Program-made: the position numbers and the translations under genes | In this document: in pieces, positions 9,806 through 17,718 of the stretch | Numbering within the stretch: the stretch's first letter is position 1 | Layout of the letters: every line of letters starts with the position of its first letter | The notes under the pieces: generated by a model | The model's input: the letters and a program-made list of their open reading frames with translations, nothing else | Told to the model about the DNA's origin: nothing | Database searches by the model: none | Assembly: GCF_003931855.1 (NCBI RefSeq) | Contig: NZ_CP034248.1 | Location: 1,426,001 to 1,490,000 of the forward strand | Direction: 5' to 3' | DNA: 64,000 bases | DNA from: Paenibacillus lentus | GTDB taxonomy: Bacteria; Bacillota; Bacilli; Paenibacillales; Paenibacillaceae

Positions 9806-9853
9806 AGCAGAAGTAAGTAGTAGACATTTTAGCAAAAGGGTGAATATGGACAG

Positions 9854-10195
9854 ATGAAACCGATCCTATCGAAGGCTCAGCTAGGCTATATGAAAGCAAA
9901 AACAAAATTCGAGGATAAATCGAAAGTTTTGGAGAAAAAGATCGAAGAAACGGCTAAAGTCCAAGAGGTGACTCAGGAAGTCATGGAGACTCTAGTAGTA
10001 GAAACTGGATTCCATGAAGCATTTAACGCACTTCGTAATGCCGAGAACGAGCTCATCGATTGGTCACATATTACGATGAAGCATGAGAAGACCTATAAAG
10101 ATAACAAGAAGGCAATTGAAGATATGTATGCCAAGTTAGATACAGATCCTCAAATGCGCGCACGGATTATTCAACTGGCGATGAAAGTCAGGTAA
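9854..10195 (+). CDS. Small charged helical protein of unknown function
   Basis: A 113-aa protein, Lys- and Glu-rich, with no signal peptide and no membrane segment. Heptad-like spacing through residues ~10-60 suggests a coiled coil or helical bundle. I do not recognise the family. The ATG at 9854 follows AAAAGGGTG (9835-9842); the earlier ATG at 9846 runs into a stop after three codons. A promoter upstream and a strong hairpin terminator downstream make it an independent unit between two S-layer-type genes. Codon use resembles its neighbours, so it is likely a real gene. Confidence 0.75.
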   Translation: MKPILSKAQLGYMKAKTKFEDKSKVLEKKIEETAKVQEVTQEVMETLVVETGFHEAFNALRNAENELIDWSHITMKHEKTYKDNKKAIEDMYAKLDTDPQMRARIIQLAMKVR

Positions 10196-10232
10196 TAATC
10201 TCATAATAGAGTAATCTTTATGTTCTTGAGCG

Positions 10233-10264
10233 AATAAGACGTCCGATTGGACGTCTTATTTCTG
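10233..10264 (+). terminator. Perfect 12-bp hairpin terminator
   Basis: AATAAGACGTCC and GGACGTCTTATT pair fully around a 4-nt GATT loop; a short T run lies in the 3' arm and just after it. Confidence 0.8.
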
Positions 10265-10792
10265 CTAAAGGAGCATAGGATAATGATATTGGGATTTGGA
10301 AAAAGTTGCTTAATGACTGGGATAATCAGGCATGTTATACTAATTTCCGTAAGGCGGCAAGGAAAGAAATAAGATGTAAATGAGGATAGGCTTAGAAAAG
10401 TAACAAAGTTGAAATTTTTTTTAAAAAGGGCGCAACTTTTTGAATTCTGTTGCGTTTAAGATGTAGAGCATTAACAATGATGACCAATTTATATGACGAG
10501 ATTAGACAACTAAGATGCACCTTATGGGGAAACTTGTCTATCTATTAGAAAAATTAGCTTTACGGTTGCTGGTATACATTGTATAATGTCTAGGTAGGAT
10601 TAGGTAACTAGTCTACTTCTACGTTCTATTTGCTTGCATAGTTTACAAGTTTCTGCGGTCTACCGCAGACCTAATTTATAGGAACTCGCTCAAGACTCTG
10701 GAAAGGAGGTGCAATGGCTAATGAGTAACACGAGCTATTCATTTAAAGAAAACTCTCATATGAAGGATATTCAAGGAGGAGAAAAAAAGGTT
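10265..10792 (+). promoter_or_regulatory. Long regulatory leader of the major S-layer gene
   Basis: No gene is seen in this 528-bp region. It holds two sigma-A-like promoters: ATGACT (10313-10318)-17 bp-TATACT (10336-10341), and TTTACG (10559-10564)-17 bp-TATAAT (10582-10587). A hairpin CGCAAC/GTTGCG lies at 10431-10454. A perfect 7-bp stem with a 4-nt loop (TCTGCGG-TCTA-CCGCAGA, 10652-10669) falls within the leader of the second promoter. GAAAGGAGGT (10701-10710) precedes ATG 10721, and AAGGAGGAG (10773-10781) precedes ATG 10793. Transcription from the second promoter gives a leader of about 200 nt, fitting the stable, strongly translated mRNAs typical of S-layer genes. Confidence 0.6.
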
Positions 10793-13714
10793 ATGAAGAA
10801 AATTTTATCCGTAGCTTTGTCTACAGCAATGGCATTCTCCATGTTTGCTTCTGTAGCATTCGCTGCCAACGAAAAATTGACAGCACAGCAACAATTTGAT
10901 GCATTGAAATCCGCTGGTATTGTAAATGGATACCCAGATGGAACAGCAGGACTTGACAAATCTATCACTCGCGCTGAATTGGCGACAATCATCGTTAAAG
11001 CGATCGATCTTGAGCCGGTTACTGGCGTAGCTACTTACAAAGATCAAAACTATACTGTTAACCACTGGGCTGCTAAGTACATCGAAGCTGCTACTCAAGC
11101 TGGTATCCTGACAGGTAAAGACGCTGTTAAGCAACTGTTCGGACCAAGCGACAACTTGACAGTTCAAGAATTGGCAGTAGTTCTAGTTAAAGCATTGGAT
11201 CTTGAAGTTCCAGCTGAAACTAACAACACAGCTACAGAGTGGGCTAAAGGCTACGTTCAAGCTGCACTTGACAAAGGCTTGATCGAGTCCGGCATCAACT
11301 ACCAAGCTAACGCTACCCGCGCTCAAGTAGTTGTAGCAGCTCATGCAATCTACGAAGCTAACCAAGTTCCTACTGTTGCTTCCTACACAGTATCTGAAGC
11401 TGGTAAAGTTGTTGAGTTCAAACTCTCCAACGACGAAGTTGTGAAAGTAACTTTGGACGAAGCTCTTGCGCCTAACAAAGAAACTGAAGTGAAATTCACT
11501 CACAACAATGTTGAGTACACTCACAAAGTAACTTATGTTACTACTGTGGCTCAAAAAGTTGATAGTGTTAAAGCTGACAACTTGAAAGAAATCGTTGTTA
11601 CTTTTGACGGTACTGTAGATAAAGCATCTGCAGAACAAAAGAGCAATTATAAAATCAAAAACGTAGAAGTTGATTCCGCTAAATTGTCTGACGACAAAAC
11701 AACTGTAACGTTGTTGTTGACACAAACTGGTGGAAGCCTTGATAACAAGGACGAAACTAAGCTTGAAATCTCCAACGTGAAAAACGAAGACGGTACTGTT
11801 ACTTTCAATACAGAAGTTAAATTTACTCCTGTAGACGTGACTGCACCAACAGTTAAAGAGGTTGTGGGACTGGGTACTAAAGCGTTCAAAATCGTATTCA
11901 GTGAGCCAGTTCAAGCTTCTGAAGCTACGCTTTCCAGCAACTACGAAATCAATGGCGGAACTGTCGGTGGATCGGTAAATTATGTTTATCCTAACACTGT
12001 CATTGTGACTGCAAACCTGCCAGTTGGTGAGCATACTGTAGCAGTTAGCGACGTTCAAGATTTCTCTGATCTGAAAATTGCACCAATTGAACACAAATTT
12101 GATGTTGTAGAAGACACTGCTGCTCCTGAAATCGTATCGGTTACAACCAATGATTTGGAAGAACTGACAATCAAGTTCAACGAAACGATTAAAGACATTG
12201 AAGACATCTATGTGAATACTACATCCAACGGTGCTTCGAGTTATGAAATCAAGGATGACGAGGTTAAAGTTTACCTTGAAGATCCTATGAACTACAACGA
12301 GAACACAGTTTATGTTAAAGGTGCTAGAGACTATAGCGACAACAAAGCAGATCGCGACGCTAAAGTAACTCCTACACTGGATTCAATTCGCCCAACAATC
12401 ATCAAAGATAAAGTTGAGAAGAAAGCTGGCGACTATATTGTAACATTGACATTCAGTGAAAAAGTAAGAAAAGCTGATGTTGAAGATCTTGAAAACTATG
12501 TTCTGAAAGATAGCAATGGCAAAATTGCGGATGTCGACTGGATCGATAGCAAAGGTCATCCGGAAATAGATGTTACTTTTAATGATGATGAAAACGAAGT
12601 TAAAGTTAACCTTGGTAGCGATCTTGGTGACAACAAAGAGTACACACTGGAAGTAGCTGGAATTGGCGACAGAGCATTCGTTAAAAACACAATGCTCCCT
12701 CAATCCATCAAAATCAACACTGCTAATCTGGGTGATAATACTCTTGAGCGTGCATGGTTGAGAGATAACTATGTGTACATTCAGTTCTCTACTGACCTTG
12801 CAACTAGCGGCGAAGGAAATGCTCTTGTAGCTGACAAATACGCTGTAGTTCGAGATGGTCAAAGATATGTTTACGAAGGTAAAGTAAACATCTACAACTC
12901 TGACAGTGTTCGTCTTGATGCACGTGATTTTGATGATATTGAAGAAATTATTGTTGATTCTGATGAAATCGAAGTTCACTTCATTGCTAACAAAGAAGGG
13001 GACATCATTAAAACTACCAATGGTTCATCTGTGCTGAAAGAGAAAATCGTAAAACCTGAAAAGCTGTTTGATATTAAAGTTGGGGATTCCGAAGTTGTAT
13101 CCACCGAAAAAGTTGAAGTTAAATTCAACGCTAAAATCAACAGCTACAGCAAAAATGGCTTTAGAGTTAATGACAAAACTCCAAGCAGTGCAGAGTTGAG
13201 CGGTGACAAGAAGACGTTGATCCTGAAATTCACAGGTTCCAACAAGCTTAGTGAAGCTGGTTCTTATTATCTAGACATTGATAAAGGTGCTGCATCTGAT
13301 GTGTTCGGTAACAAAGTTGACGAATACAGAAATAGTGACCTAAAGGACAAAATTGCTCCTAAGAAAAAGAACAACAATGTTGAGGTAAGTACGGTAACAG
13401 ATGCTGTTTACTTTGACTTGACCCTGACTGAGAATGTTAGAGTGAACAAAGGTGATAAGTACTCCGATGCATTTATCAATGATCTGTTCGAAGTTAAAGA
13501 CAGCAAAGACAAAAAATACACTGTTAAAGGCGTATCTGCTCTTACAGGAGAACATGCAAATAAATTGCGCGTATGGGTAGAAGGACCAATCACTGAGGGT
13601 GAGAGAATTCGCATTGAATTCAAAGGTGGTAAAGGTGCTATCACAGACGATATCGATGGCGATGGAAACAGCGTTGAATCCTTCACAGCTAACACAATTT
13701 ATAACGAAGACTAA
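10793..13714 (+). CDS. Major S-layer protein with N-terminal SLH domains
   Basis: A 973-aa exported protein starting with a clear Sec signal peptide (MKKILSVALSTAMAFSMFAS, cleavage after VAFA near residue 25). Three SLH repeats follow at about residues 26-72, 78-135 and 140-190 (SAGIVNGYPDG, TRAELATIIVKAI, HWAAKYIEAATQAGILTG). The rest is a series of acidic, Lys-rich Ig-like repeats such as DNLKEIVVTFDGTV and AFKIVFSEPVQASE. Codon choice is strongly biased (GCT, GTT, AAC, GAA), as in highly expressed genes. ATG 10793 is chosen because the signal peptide starts there. An in-frame ATG at 10721 with its own strong Shine-Dalgarno would add 24 residues before the signal peptide. SLH domains should anchor it to CsaB-pyruvylated polymer. 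Confidence 0.93.
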   Translation: MKKILSVALSTAMAFSMFASVAFAANEKLTAQQQFDALKSAGIVNGYPDGTAGLDKSITRAELATIIVKAIDLEPVTGVATYKDQNYTVNHWAAKYIEAATQAGILTGKDAVKQLFGPSDNLTVQELAVVLVKALDLEVPAETNNTATEWAKGYVQAALDKGLIESGINYQANATRAQVVVAAHAIYEANQVPTVASYTVSEAGKVVEFKLSNDEVVKVTLDEALAPNKETEVKFTHNNVEYTHKVTYVTTVAQKVDSVKADNLKEIVVTFDGTVDKASAEQKSNYKIKNVEVDSAKLSDDKTTVTLLLTQTGGSLDNKDETKLEISNVKNEDGTVTFNTEVKFTPVDVTAPTVKEVVGLGTKAFKIVFSEPVQASEATLSSNYEINGGTVGGSVNYVYPNTVIVTANLPVGEHTVAVSDVQDFSDLKIAPIEHKFDVVEDTAAPEIVSVTTNDLEELTIKFNETIKDIEDIYVNTTSNGASSYEIKDDEVKVYLEDPMNYNENTVYVKGARDYSDNKADRDAKVTPTLDSIRPTIIKDKVEKKAGDYIVTLTFSEKVRKADVEDLENYVLKDSNGKIADVDWIDSKGHPEIDVTFNDDENEVKVNLGSDLGDNKEYTLEVAGIGDRAFVKNTMLPQSIKINTANLGDNTLERAWLRDNYVYIQFSTDLATSGEGNALVADKYAVVRDGQRYVYEGKVNIYNSDSVRLDARDFDDIEEIIVDSDEIEVHFIANKEGDIIKTTNGSSVLKEKIVKPEKLFDIKVGDSEVVSTEKVEVKFNAKINSYSKNGFRVNDKTPSSAELSGDKKTLILKFTGSNKLSEAGSYYLDIDKGAASDVFGNKVDEYRNSDLKDKIAPKKKNNNVEVSTVTDAVYFDLTLTENVRVNKGDKYSDAFINDLFEVKDSKDKKYTVKGVSALTGEHANKLRVWVEGPITEGERIRIEFKGGKGAITDDIDGDGNSVESFTANTIYNED

Positions 13715-13746
13715 TAAAAAAGCGAGCCAAATGGCTCGCTTTTTTA
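13715..13746 (+). terminator. Intrinsic terminator after the S-layer gene
   Basis: AGCGAGCC (13721-13728) pairs with GGCTCGCT (13733-13740), flanked by an A run and a T run, so it can work in both directions. Confidence 0.92.
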
Positions 13747-13804
13747 TGTCCTTAAGTAAGAAAATTAAGATTTAATCAAATTTTGCAGTATTTTGTATAC
13801 TTTC

Positions 13805-13836
13805 TTGAACTTTTTTTAATTTAATGCGTATATACT
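13805..13836 (+). promoter_or_regulatory. Promoter for the 841-aa secreted protein
   Basis: TTGAAC (13805-13810) with TATATA (13829-13834, 18-bp spacer) or TATACT (13831-13836, 20-bp spacer). An ATG at 13824 lies inside the spacer, which argues against translation starting there. Confidence 0.55.
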
Positions 13837-13868
13837 ATATACGACTTTTTAAATTAGGAGGTTTAATC

Positions 13869-16394
13869 TTGAATAGGACGAAGATGGTTGTAGCTTCATT
13901 GGCTGTAGCGGCTTTGATGGCACAGAGTACTACTGGGATTGCAGGTGCCGCAGCAGCGAAGTCGCAAAGTAATACGGCAGCTGCGCAAGTAGTTAAGACC
14001 CTGGGTAACTTAAGTGGTGTTAAAATTACAGGCAAGAGTACTGTGAAATTAAGTAATGTAAATATTTTATCTCAAGGTGATAGTAATGTACTGACGTATA
14101 CCCTTACTTATCACAATAATGACAGTAAGAGCTTGTCTCTCATTGATTATTGGACGAAGGTCAAAACGAAATCAGGTACGGTATATAGTGTAAGTGTTGT
14201 AGGAGCAGATAAGGAGAAAAAGAAGGTTGTTCCAGGATCTTCAGTTAACGTTACCTACACGACAAAAATAGCTAAGCATCTAAAGTACAGCGATCTGAAC
14301 TTTCAAATCGTCAAATGGAACTTTAGCGTTGCTGGTTATGAGCAAGTGTTAGGGAGTATTAATATTCCGTCTACATATGCTGTAGCAACACCTGTGAATA
14401 CCACCCGGAAATTGGTGCTAAATGAGTTTTCGGCGAATGCGAAAGTGATGTCAGTTCATGTTTTGGGCTTAGGTGACTCTAATTATGTGAATATTGCTCT
14501 GTATTTGCAGAATACGGGCTCTAGACCGATTGAGAATCCAAATCTGAAATATGTCGTCCAGACAGCAAGTGGCACGCCATTTGCCGTAACACCCGATGCT
14601 AGCAGCTCGAACATTAAAATTCTGCCACAGGAGAATAAGACGCTCAATCTGATTGCTAAGATCCCTAAAAACGTTAATTTGAATAATCTACAGCTCTTGC
14701 TTGTGCAAAATGATGAGACTACAAAAGGTGAAATTCCTGTAGCGTCCATGGGACTTGGTACGAAGCAGGGACAAAGCTCCAAGACTGCTGCTAAAAAGGA
14801 AAGATTGCTAAAACTTGATAGTACGAATATTACAACTAGAATAGATAGTATTGCTAGAAATCAAAGCTTTGGAAAAAGTGATCTGTCGATTCAGTTTGCA
14901 ATTGCGAATAAAGGAGATAAGACGATCACTCTACCTGACTACTCCTTTGAAATTCAGGCTGGCACTAAATCGTATCCGCTTGTTTCCAGTGGCTTAGAAG
15001 GAACGGTTTTAGAGCCGAATGATGAGCAAATAATCTCGATCAACGGAACGATTCCGGTAGTTGTTAATGCAGAAGAGCTTGATCTCGTGTTAAAAACGCC
15101 AACCGGAGGCTCACAGGTTTCTTCTGAGGAACCGGCAGCGCCAACTACGGGGAACAACAGCTATCCAGTGGCTATATACAAATTGCCAGAGTATACGGAG
15201 ATGCAGCATGCTCAAGGCCAAGAACGTACGATTAGAAACAATGATGGTGTATTCGGCGTTACGCTAGATGCAATCCAAAAACTACCTTGGAATGACGGAA
15301 ACTTGTTGGCTACGAAGATTACCATCGTTAACAAAGGCACAAAGGCGGCTAAGCTGCCTGAATTTGCGGGTGCCTATAAAATGGATTTAACAGAGCTTAA
15401 CAGCACCGTACAGTTGATAAATACGAATATGACACAGATTCTTGGGCCAGGCGAGAAGACGAGTGTATATGTTGTAACAAATGTGCCTTCAAGCTTAAAG
15501 TTCTCTCAATTGCAGGTTCAATTACTGCAGAAGCTTGGTGCAGATAAAACAAGCAACTGGATTATGTTCTCTAACTATGGTAATACTAGCGAGCCTACAA
15601 TGGTTGCAGAGGGAACATATTTCAATCTGGATACGGCTGGCAGGAAATCTGATCTCAAGACACGTAAGACATACTTGTATAAAGGAAGTACAAGCGATAT
15701 CATCTATACGGAGCTCATTATGAGAAATCTGGAAAATAAACAAACAAGCCTCTCCCAGATGACGGGTTATTTCCAAACGGATGACGGTCAGTATTACAAA
15801 GCGGATGTTAACCAGGTGAAACGTGCGGTAGGACCTGATTCAGCAAGCTTAGTCACATTCTCCGCGAAGGTACCTAAAGGAACAACAGTATCCAATTGGA
15901 ACTTGGTTGTAGGCGAGAGCATTATCGAGAATAAATTTGCAGGTCCAGAGGATACACCGACAGGATTCGTAAATGCATCGGCCATGGAGCTGAATCTGGA
16001 CAGCAGAAGTATTCAAAGTACGTTGAAGGATGTTGAATTGTTCCCGTACACGTTAACTGTAAAAGAAATTGAGGGACGTACGAATTCTTCGGGCTTAGAA
16101 GTGAAGATGAAGTACGACCTGAAACGAGACTTGACGTACGATATGGGCGAATTCCAGCATAAGTTTATACTTGAAGTTACTGATTCCAGCGGTGCAAGAT
16201 TCGAGAAGGAAATCGAACTGGAGAAAGACTTTATCGTAGGTAATAATCAAAACTTCTCTTTTGCTATCAATGATCCAATCTTCTCAACTACTAGATCTGG
16301 AGGCTTCCAATTCTCTATTTATGATTCTTATCAAGGAGAGAAAACAAAGATTGCCTCAAAAGCTGCATATTTTGTAAATGATGATTTATATTAA
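13869..16394 (+). CDS. Secreted beta-repeat protein of unknown function
   Basis: An 841-aa exported protein. The TTG at 13869 is the likely start: AGGAGGTT lies six bases upstream and the signal peptide (MNRTKMVVASLAVAALMAQS, Ala-rich cleavage region) begins directly. The in-frame ATG at 13824 has no ribosome-binding site and lies in the promoter. The mature part seems built of at least four loosely related beta-sandwich units of 120-160 residues. Recurring features are 'NTGSRPIENPN', 'NKGDKTITLPD', 'NKGTKAAKLPE' and 'VPKGTTVSNWN'-like strands, reminiscent of DUF4352-type folds, but I cannot name the family. No SLH, LPXTG or lipobox is visible, so its attachment is unknown. It follows the S-layer gene and has its own promoter and terminator. 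Confidence 0.8.
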   Translation: MNRTKMVVASLAVAALMAQSTTGIAGAAAAKSQSNTAAAQVVKTLGNLSGVKITGKSTVKLSNVNILSQGDSNVLTYTLTYHNNDSKSLSLIDYWTKVKTKSGTVYSVSVVGADKEKKKVVPGSSVNVTYTTKIAKHLKYSDLNFQIVKWNFSVAGYEQVLGSINIPSTYAVATPVNTTRKLVLNEFSANAKVMSVHVLGLGDSNYVNIALYLQNTGSRPIENPNLKYVVQTASGTPFAVTPDASSSNIKILPQENKTLNLIAKIPKNVNLNNLQLLLVQNDETTKGEIPVASMGLGTKQGQSSKTAAKKERLLKLDSTNITTRIDSIARNQSFGKSDLSIQFAIANKGDKTITLPDYSFEIQAGTKSYPLVSSGLEGTVLEPNDEQIISINGTIPVVVNAEELDLVLKTPTGGSQVSSEEPAAPTTGNNSYPVAIYKLPEYTEMQHAQGQERTIRNNDGVFGVTLDAIQKLPWNDGNLLATKITIVNKGTKAAKLPEFAGAYKMDLTELNSTVQLINTNMTQILGPGEKTSVYVVTNVPSSLKFSQLQVQLLQKLGADKTSNWIMFSNYGNTSEPTMVAEGTYFNLDTAGRKSDLKTRKTYLYKGSTSDIIYTELIMRNLENKQTSLSQMTGYFQTDDGQYYKADVNQVKRAVGPDSASLVTFSAKVPKGTTVSNWNLVVGESIIENKFAGPEDTPTGFVNASAMELNLDSRSIQSTLKDVELFPYTLTVKEIEGRTNSSGLEVKMKYDLKRDLTYDMGEFQHKFILEVTDSSGARFEKEIELEKDFIVGNNQNFSFAINDPIFSTTRSGGFQFSIYDSYQGEKTKIASKAAYFVNDDLY

Positions 16395-16406
16395 TATTTA
16401 TAAACT

Positions 16407-16439
16407 AAGCAAAAATCCCTCTTGTAGGGATTTTTGCTT
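16407..16439 (+). terminator. Perfect 14-bp hairpin terminator
   Basis: AAGCAAAAATCCCT and AGGGATTTTTGCTT pair fully around a 5-nt loop; the T run is in the 3' arm. Confidence 0.8.
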
Positions 16440-16531
16440 GTTTCCATCTCTTAAACCTACTATCATAAAATAGATTAATAGTTGGAGTGAAATAATTTTA
16501 ATAGAACCTTGGACATAAATAGGAGGTACTA

Positions 16532-17068
16532 ATGAAGAATACGTGGAAAGTGGCAGCTGCAATTGTTTTAATAGGTGGCGGGGTATGGGCAGGATCTTTG
16601 TTAAATGAGAATGTAGAAGGGGCATCCGTGACGAATCAGCCAGGAACCGCAGATGATCCTGTTGTGACCAAGAGCTATGTCGATCAGCAGATCCAACAGG
16701 CTTTAAAGGGGGGTGGCAGCTCGTCACCTTCTACAGGAGCTGCGGATGCAAGCACAGGTACGTCAGGAGGCAGCGCTGCAGCACCATCCTCAGATGATGA
16801 TGTGAAAATTGTTCAAGTGAAGCCTGGCCAGAAACTCATTGCGGCCGCAGGATCAGAATTTGTCGTAAGGGCAGGAAAAGCAGTTATCTTTAGTGAAGAT
16901 CAGAATGGTGTAGCTGATTTAACGGATGGGAAGGACATCACAAATGGAGGTACGGTTACGAACAATCATTTGTTATCTTTCCCAAGAGAAGGCCGGGGTA
17001 TTCAGCATCAAGAGGGTCAGACACATCCACTAACCGTTATGGTGCGCGGAGAGTATTCTATAAAGTAA
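16532..17068 (+). CDS. Membrane-anchored envelope protein of unknown function
   Basis: A 178-aa protein with one N-terminal hydrophobic segment (residues ~6-22), acting as signal anchor or uncleaved signal. A short VTKSYVDQQIQQAL helix follows, then a Ser/Gly/Ala-rich linker (residues ~55-90) and a compact C-terminal domain of about 85 residues with strands around VKPGQKLIAAAGSEFVVRAG and LTDGKDI. Family not recognised; the layout suggests a small extracytoplasmic domain on a flexible stalk. TAGGAGGT is well placed before the ATG at 16532. It lies between the 841-aa secreted protein and the SASP gene, and no terminator is obvious directly after it. Confidence 0.75.
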   Translation: MKNTWKVAAAIVLIGGGVWAGSLLNENVEGASVTNQPGTADDPVVTKSYVDQQIQQALKGGGSSSPSTGAADASTGTSGGSAAAPSSDDDVKIVQVKPGQKLIAAAGSEFVVRAGKAVIFSEDQNGVADLTDGKDITNGGTVTNNHLLSFPREGRGIQHQEGQTHPLTVMVRGEYSIK

Positions 17069-17130
17069 GAGAAAATTATCGTAAGATGTCCTCATGGAAG
17101 AATAATACCAGTAGTAACAAACATTGAGAC

Positions 17131-17159
17131 GGCTAGCCGATGGCTCATGAAGCATACTA
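17131..17159 (+). promoter_or_regulatory. Candidate sigma-G promoter for the SASP gene
   Basis: CATACTA at 17153-17159 fits the sigma-G -10 consensus CATNHTA exactly and lies 24 bp before the Shine-Dalgarno. The -35 match (GGCTA, 17131-17135, 17-bp spacer) is weak. Forespore expression is expected for this gene family. Confidence 0.4.
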
Positions 17160-17198
17160 CTCCTTGAAGCATTCATTTTATAAGGAGGTGCCAAGAGT

Positions 17199-17474
17199 AT
17201 GGCTAGAAGCAATCGTAAAATCATTCCGGAGAGCCATCAAGTACTGCACCAGTGGAAATATGAGATAGCCGCCGAATTCGGATTGGCCGTGGGTCGCAAT
17301 GCAGGGACATCTGGCTTTGCCGATACAGAGTTTGCAGGAGAACTTGGTACGACTGGAGCTACATCGGGTTATTCGAGCTACTGGGGGCATCTGACGGCTC
17401 GTGAGAACGGCTCGGTTGGCGGTGAAATCACGAAAAGACTAATCGCACAGGCCCAGCGAGACTTTATGAATTAA
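17199..17474 (+). CDS. Alpha/beta-type small acid-soluble spore protein
   Basis: A 91-aa alpha/beta-type SASP, which coats and protects DNA in the dormant spore and is degraded by the GPR protease at germination. The region around KYEIAAEFGLAV matches the conserved first helix and GPR cleavage site (E-I/F-A). The second conserved helix appears as GSVGGEITKRLIAQAQRDF. The centre (residues ~35-65) is longer and more Gly/Thr/Ser-rich than in the major SASPs, so this is probably a minor paralogue. AAGGAGGTG ends eight bases before the ATG. It shows that the organism forms endospores. Confidence 0.9.
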   Translation: MARSNRKIIPESHQVLHQWKYEIAAEFGLAVGRNAGTSGFADTEFAGELGTTGATSGYSSYWGHLTARENGSVGGEITKRLIAQAQRDFMN

Positions 17475-17499
17475 TTATTCTTAAAATTGCTTTTTTATT

Positions 17500-17528
17500 T
17501 TGACATGACCTGGCAAATGCGTTAATAT
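17500..17528 (+). promoter_or_regulatory. Consensus sigma-A promoter ahead of a hairpin and metK
   Basis: Perfect TTGACA (17500-17505), a 17-bp spacer and TAATAT (17523-17528). Transcription would start near 17535, only about 16 nt before the hairpin at 17551. Confidence 0.75.
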
Positions 17529-17550
17529 GACTTTTAAGGATTGTCAAATC

Positions 17551-17584
17551 AACCTTTTCCGCTATGGAAAAGGTTCATTTTTTG
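17551..17584 (+). terminator. Hairpin with T run between SASP and metK
   Basis: AACCTTTTCC and GGAAAAGGTT form a perfect 10-bp stem with a 5-nt loop, then CATTTTTTTG. It can end SASP transcription, and it lies in the leader of any RNA started at the 17500 promoter. Confidence 0.85.
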
Positions 17585-17718
17585 CTACTAGCTTATTTTT
17601 GGGAATCCTCACAATGTTGCAGGGTAGCCCATTCAAACTATGAAGCGCATTGTACAATATTTCTAGGATTGGATACCTAGGCAGATGCCACACTATCCAC
17701 ATGGGGAGGTTGATTGAA

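Noticed and set aside
10709..10720. GTG at 10709 as start of the S-layer protein
   Set aside because: The codon overlaps the Shine-Dalgarno itself; ATG 10721 and ATG 10793 fit the two ribosome-binding sites.
11183..12094. 303-codon antisense open frame within the S-layer gene
   Set aside because: It follows the strongly biased codons of the S-layer gene on the other strand, has no ribosome-binding site and no recognisable protein features.
13824..13868. ATG 13824 as start of the 841-aa protein
   Set aside because: It lies in the promoter spacer and has no ribosome-binding site; TTG 13869 has both a strong site and a signal peptide.
17152..17180. GCATA-17-CATTTTA as the sigma-G promoter of the SASP gene
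   Set aside because: Both boxes match well, but transcription would start within the Shine-Dalgarno at 17183-17189, giving an RNA that could not be translated normally.
17585..17718. SAM riboswitch before metK
   Set aside because: Looked for the S-box pattern because it is common at this gene; no matching stem arrangement or core sequence was seen.
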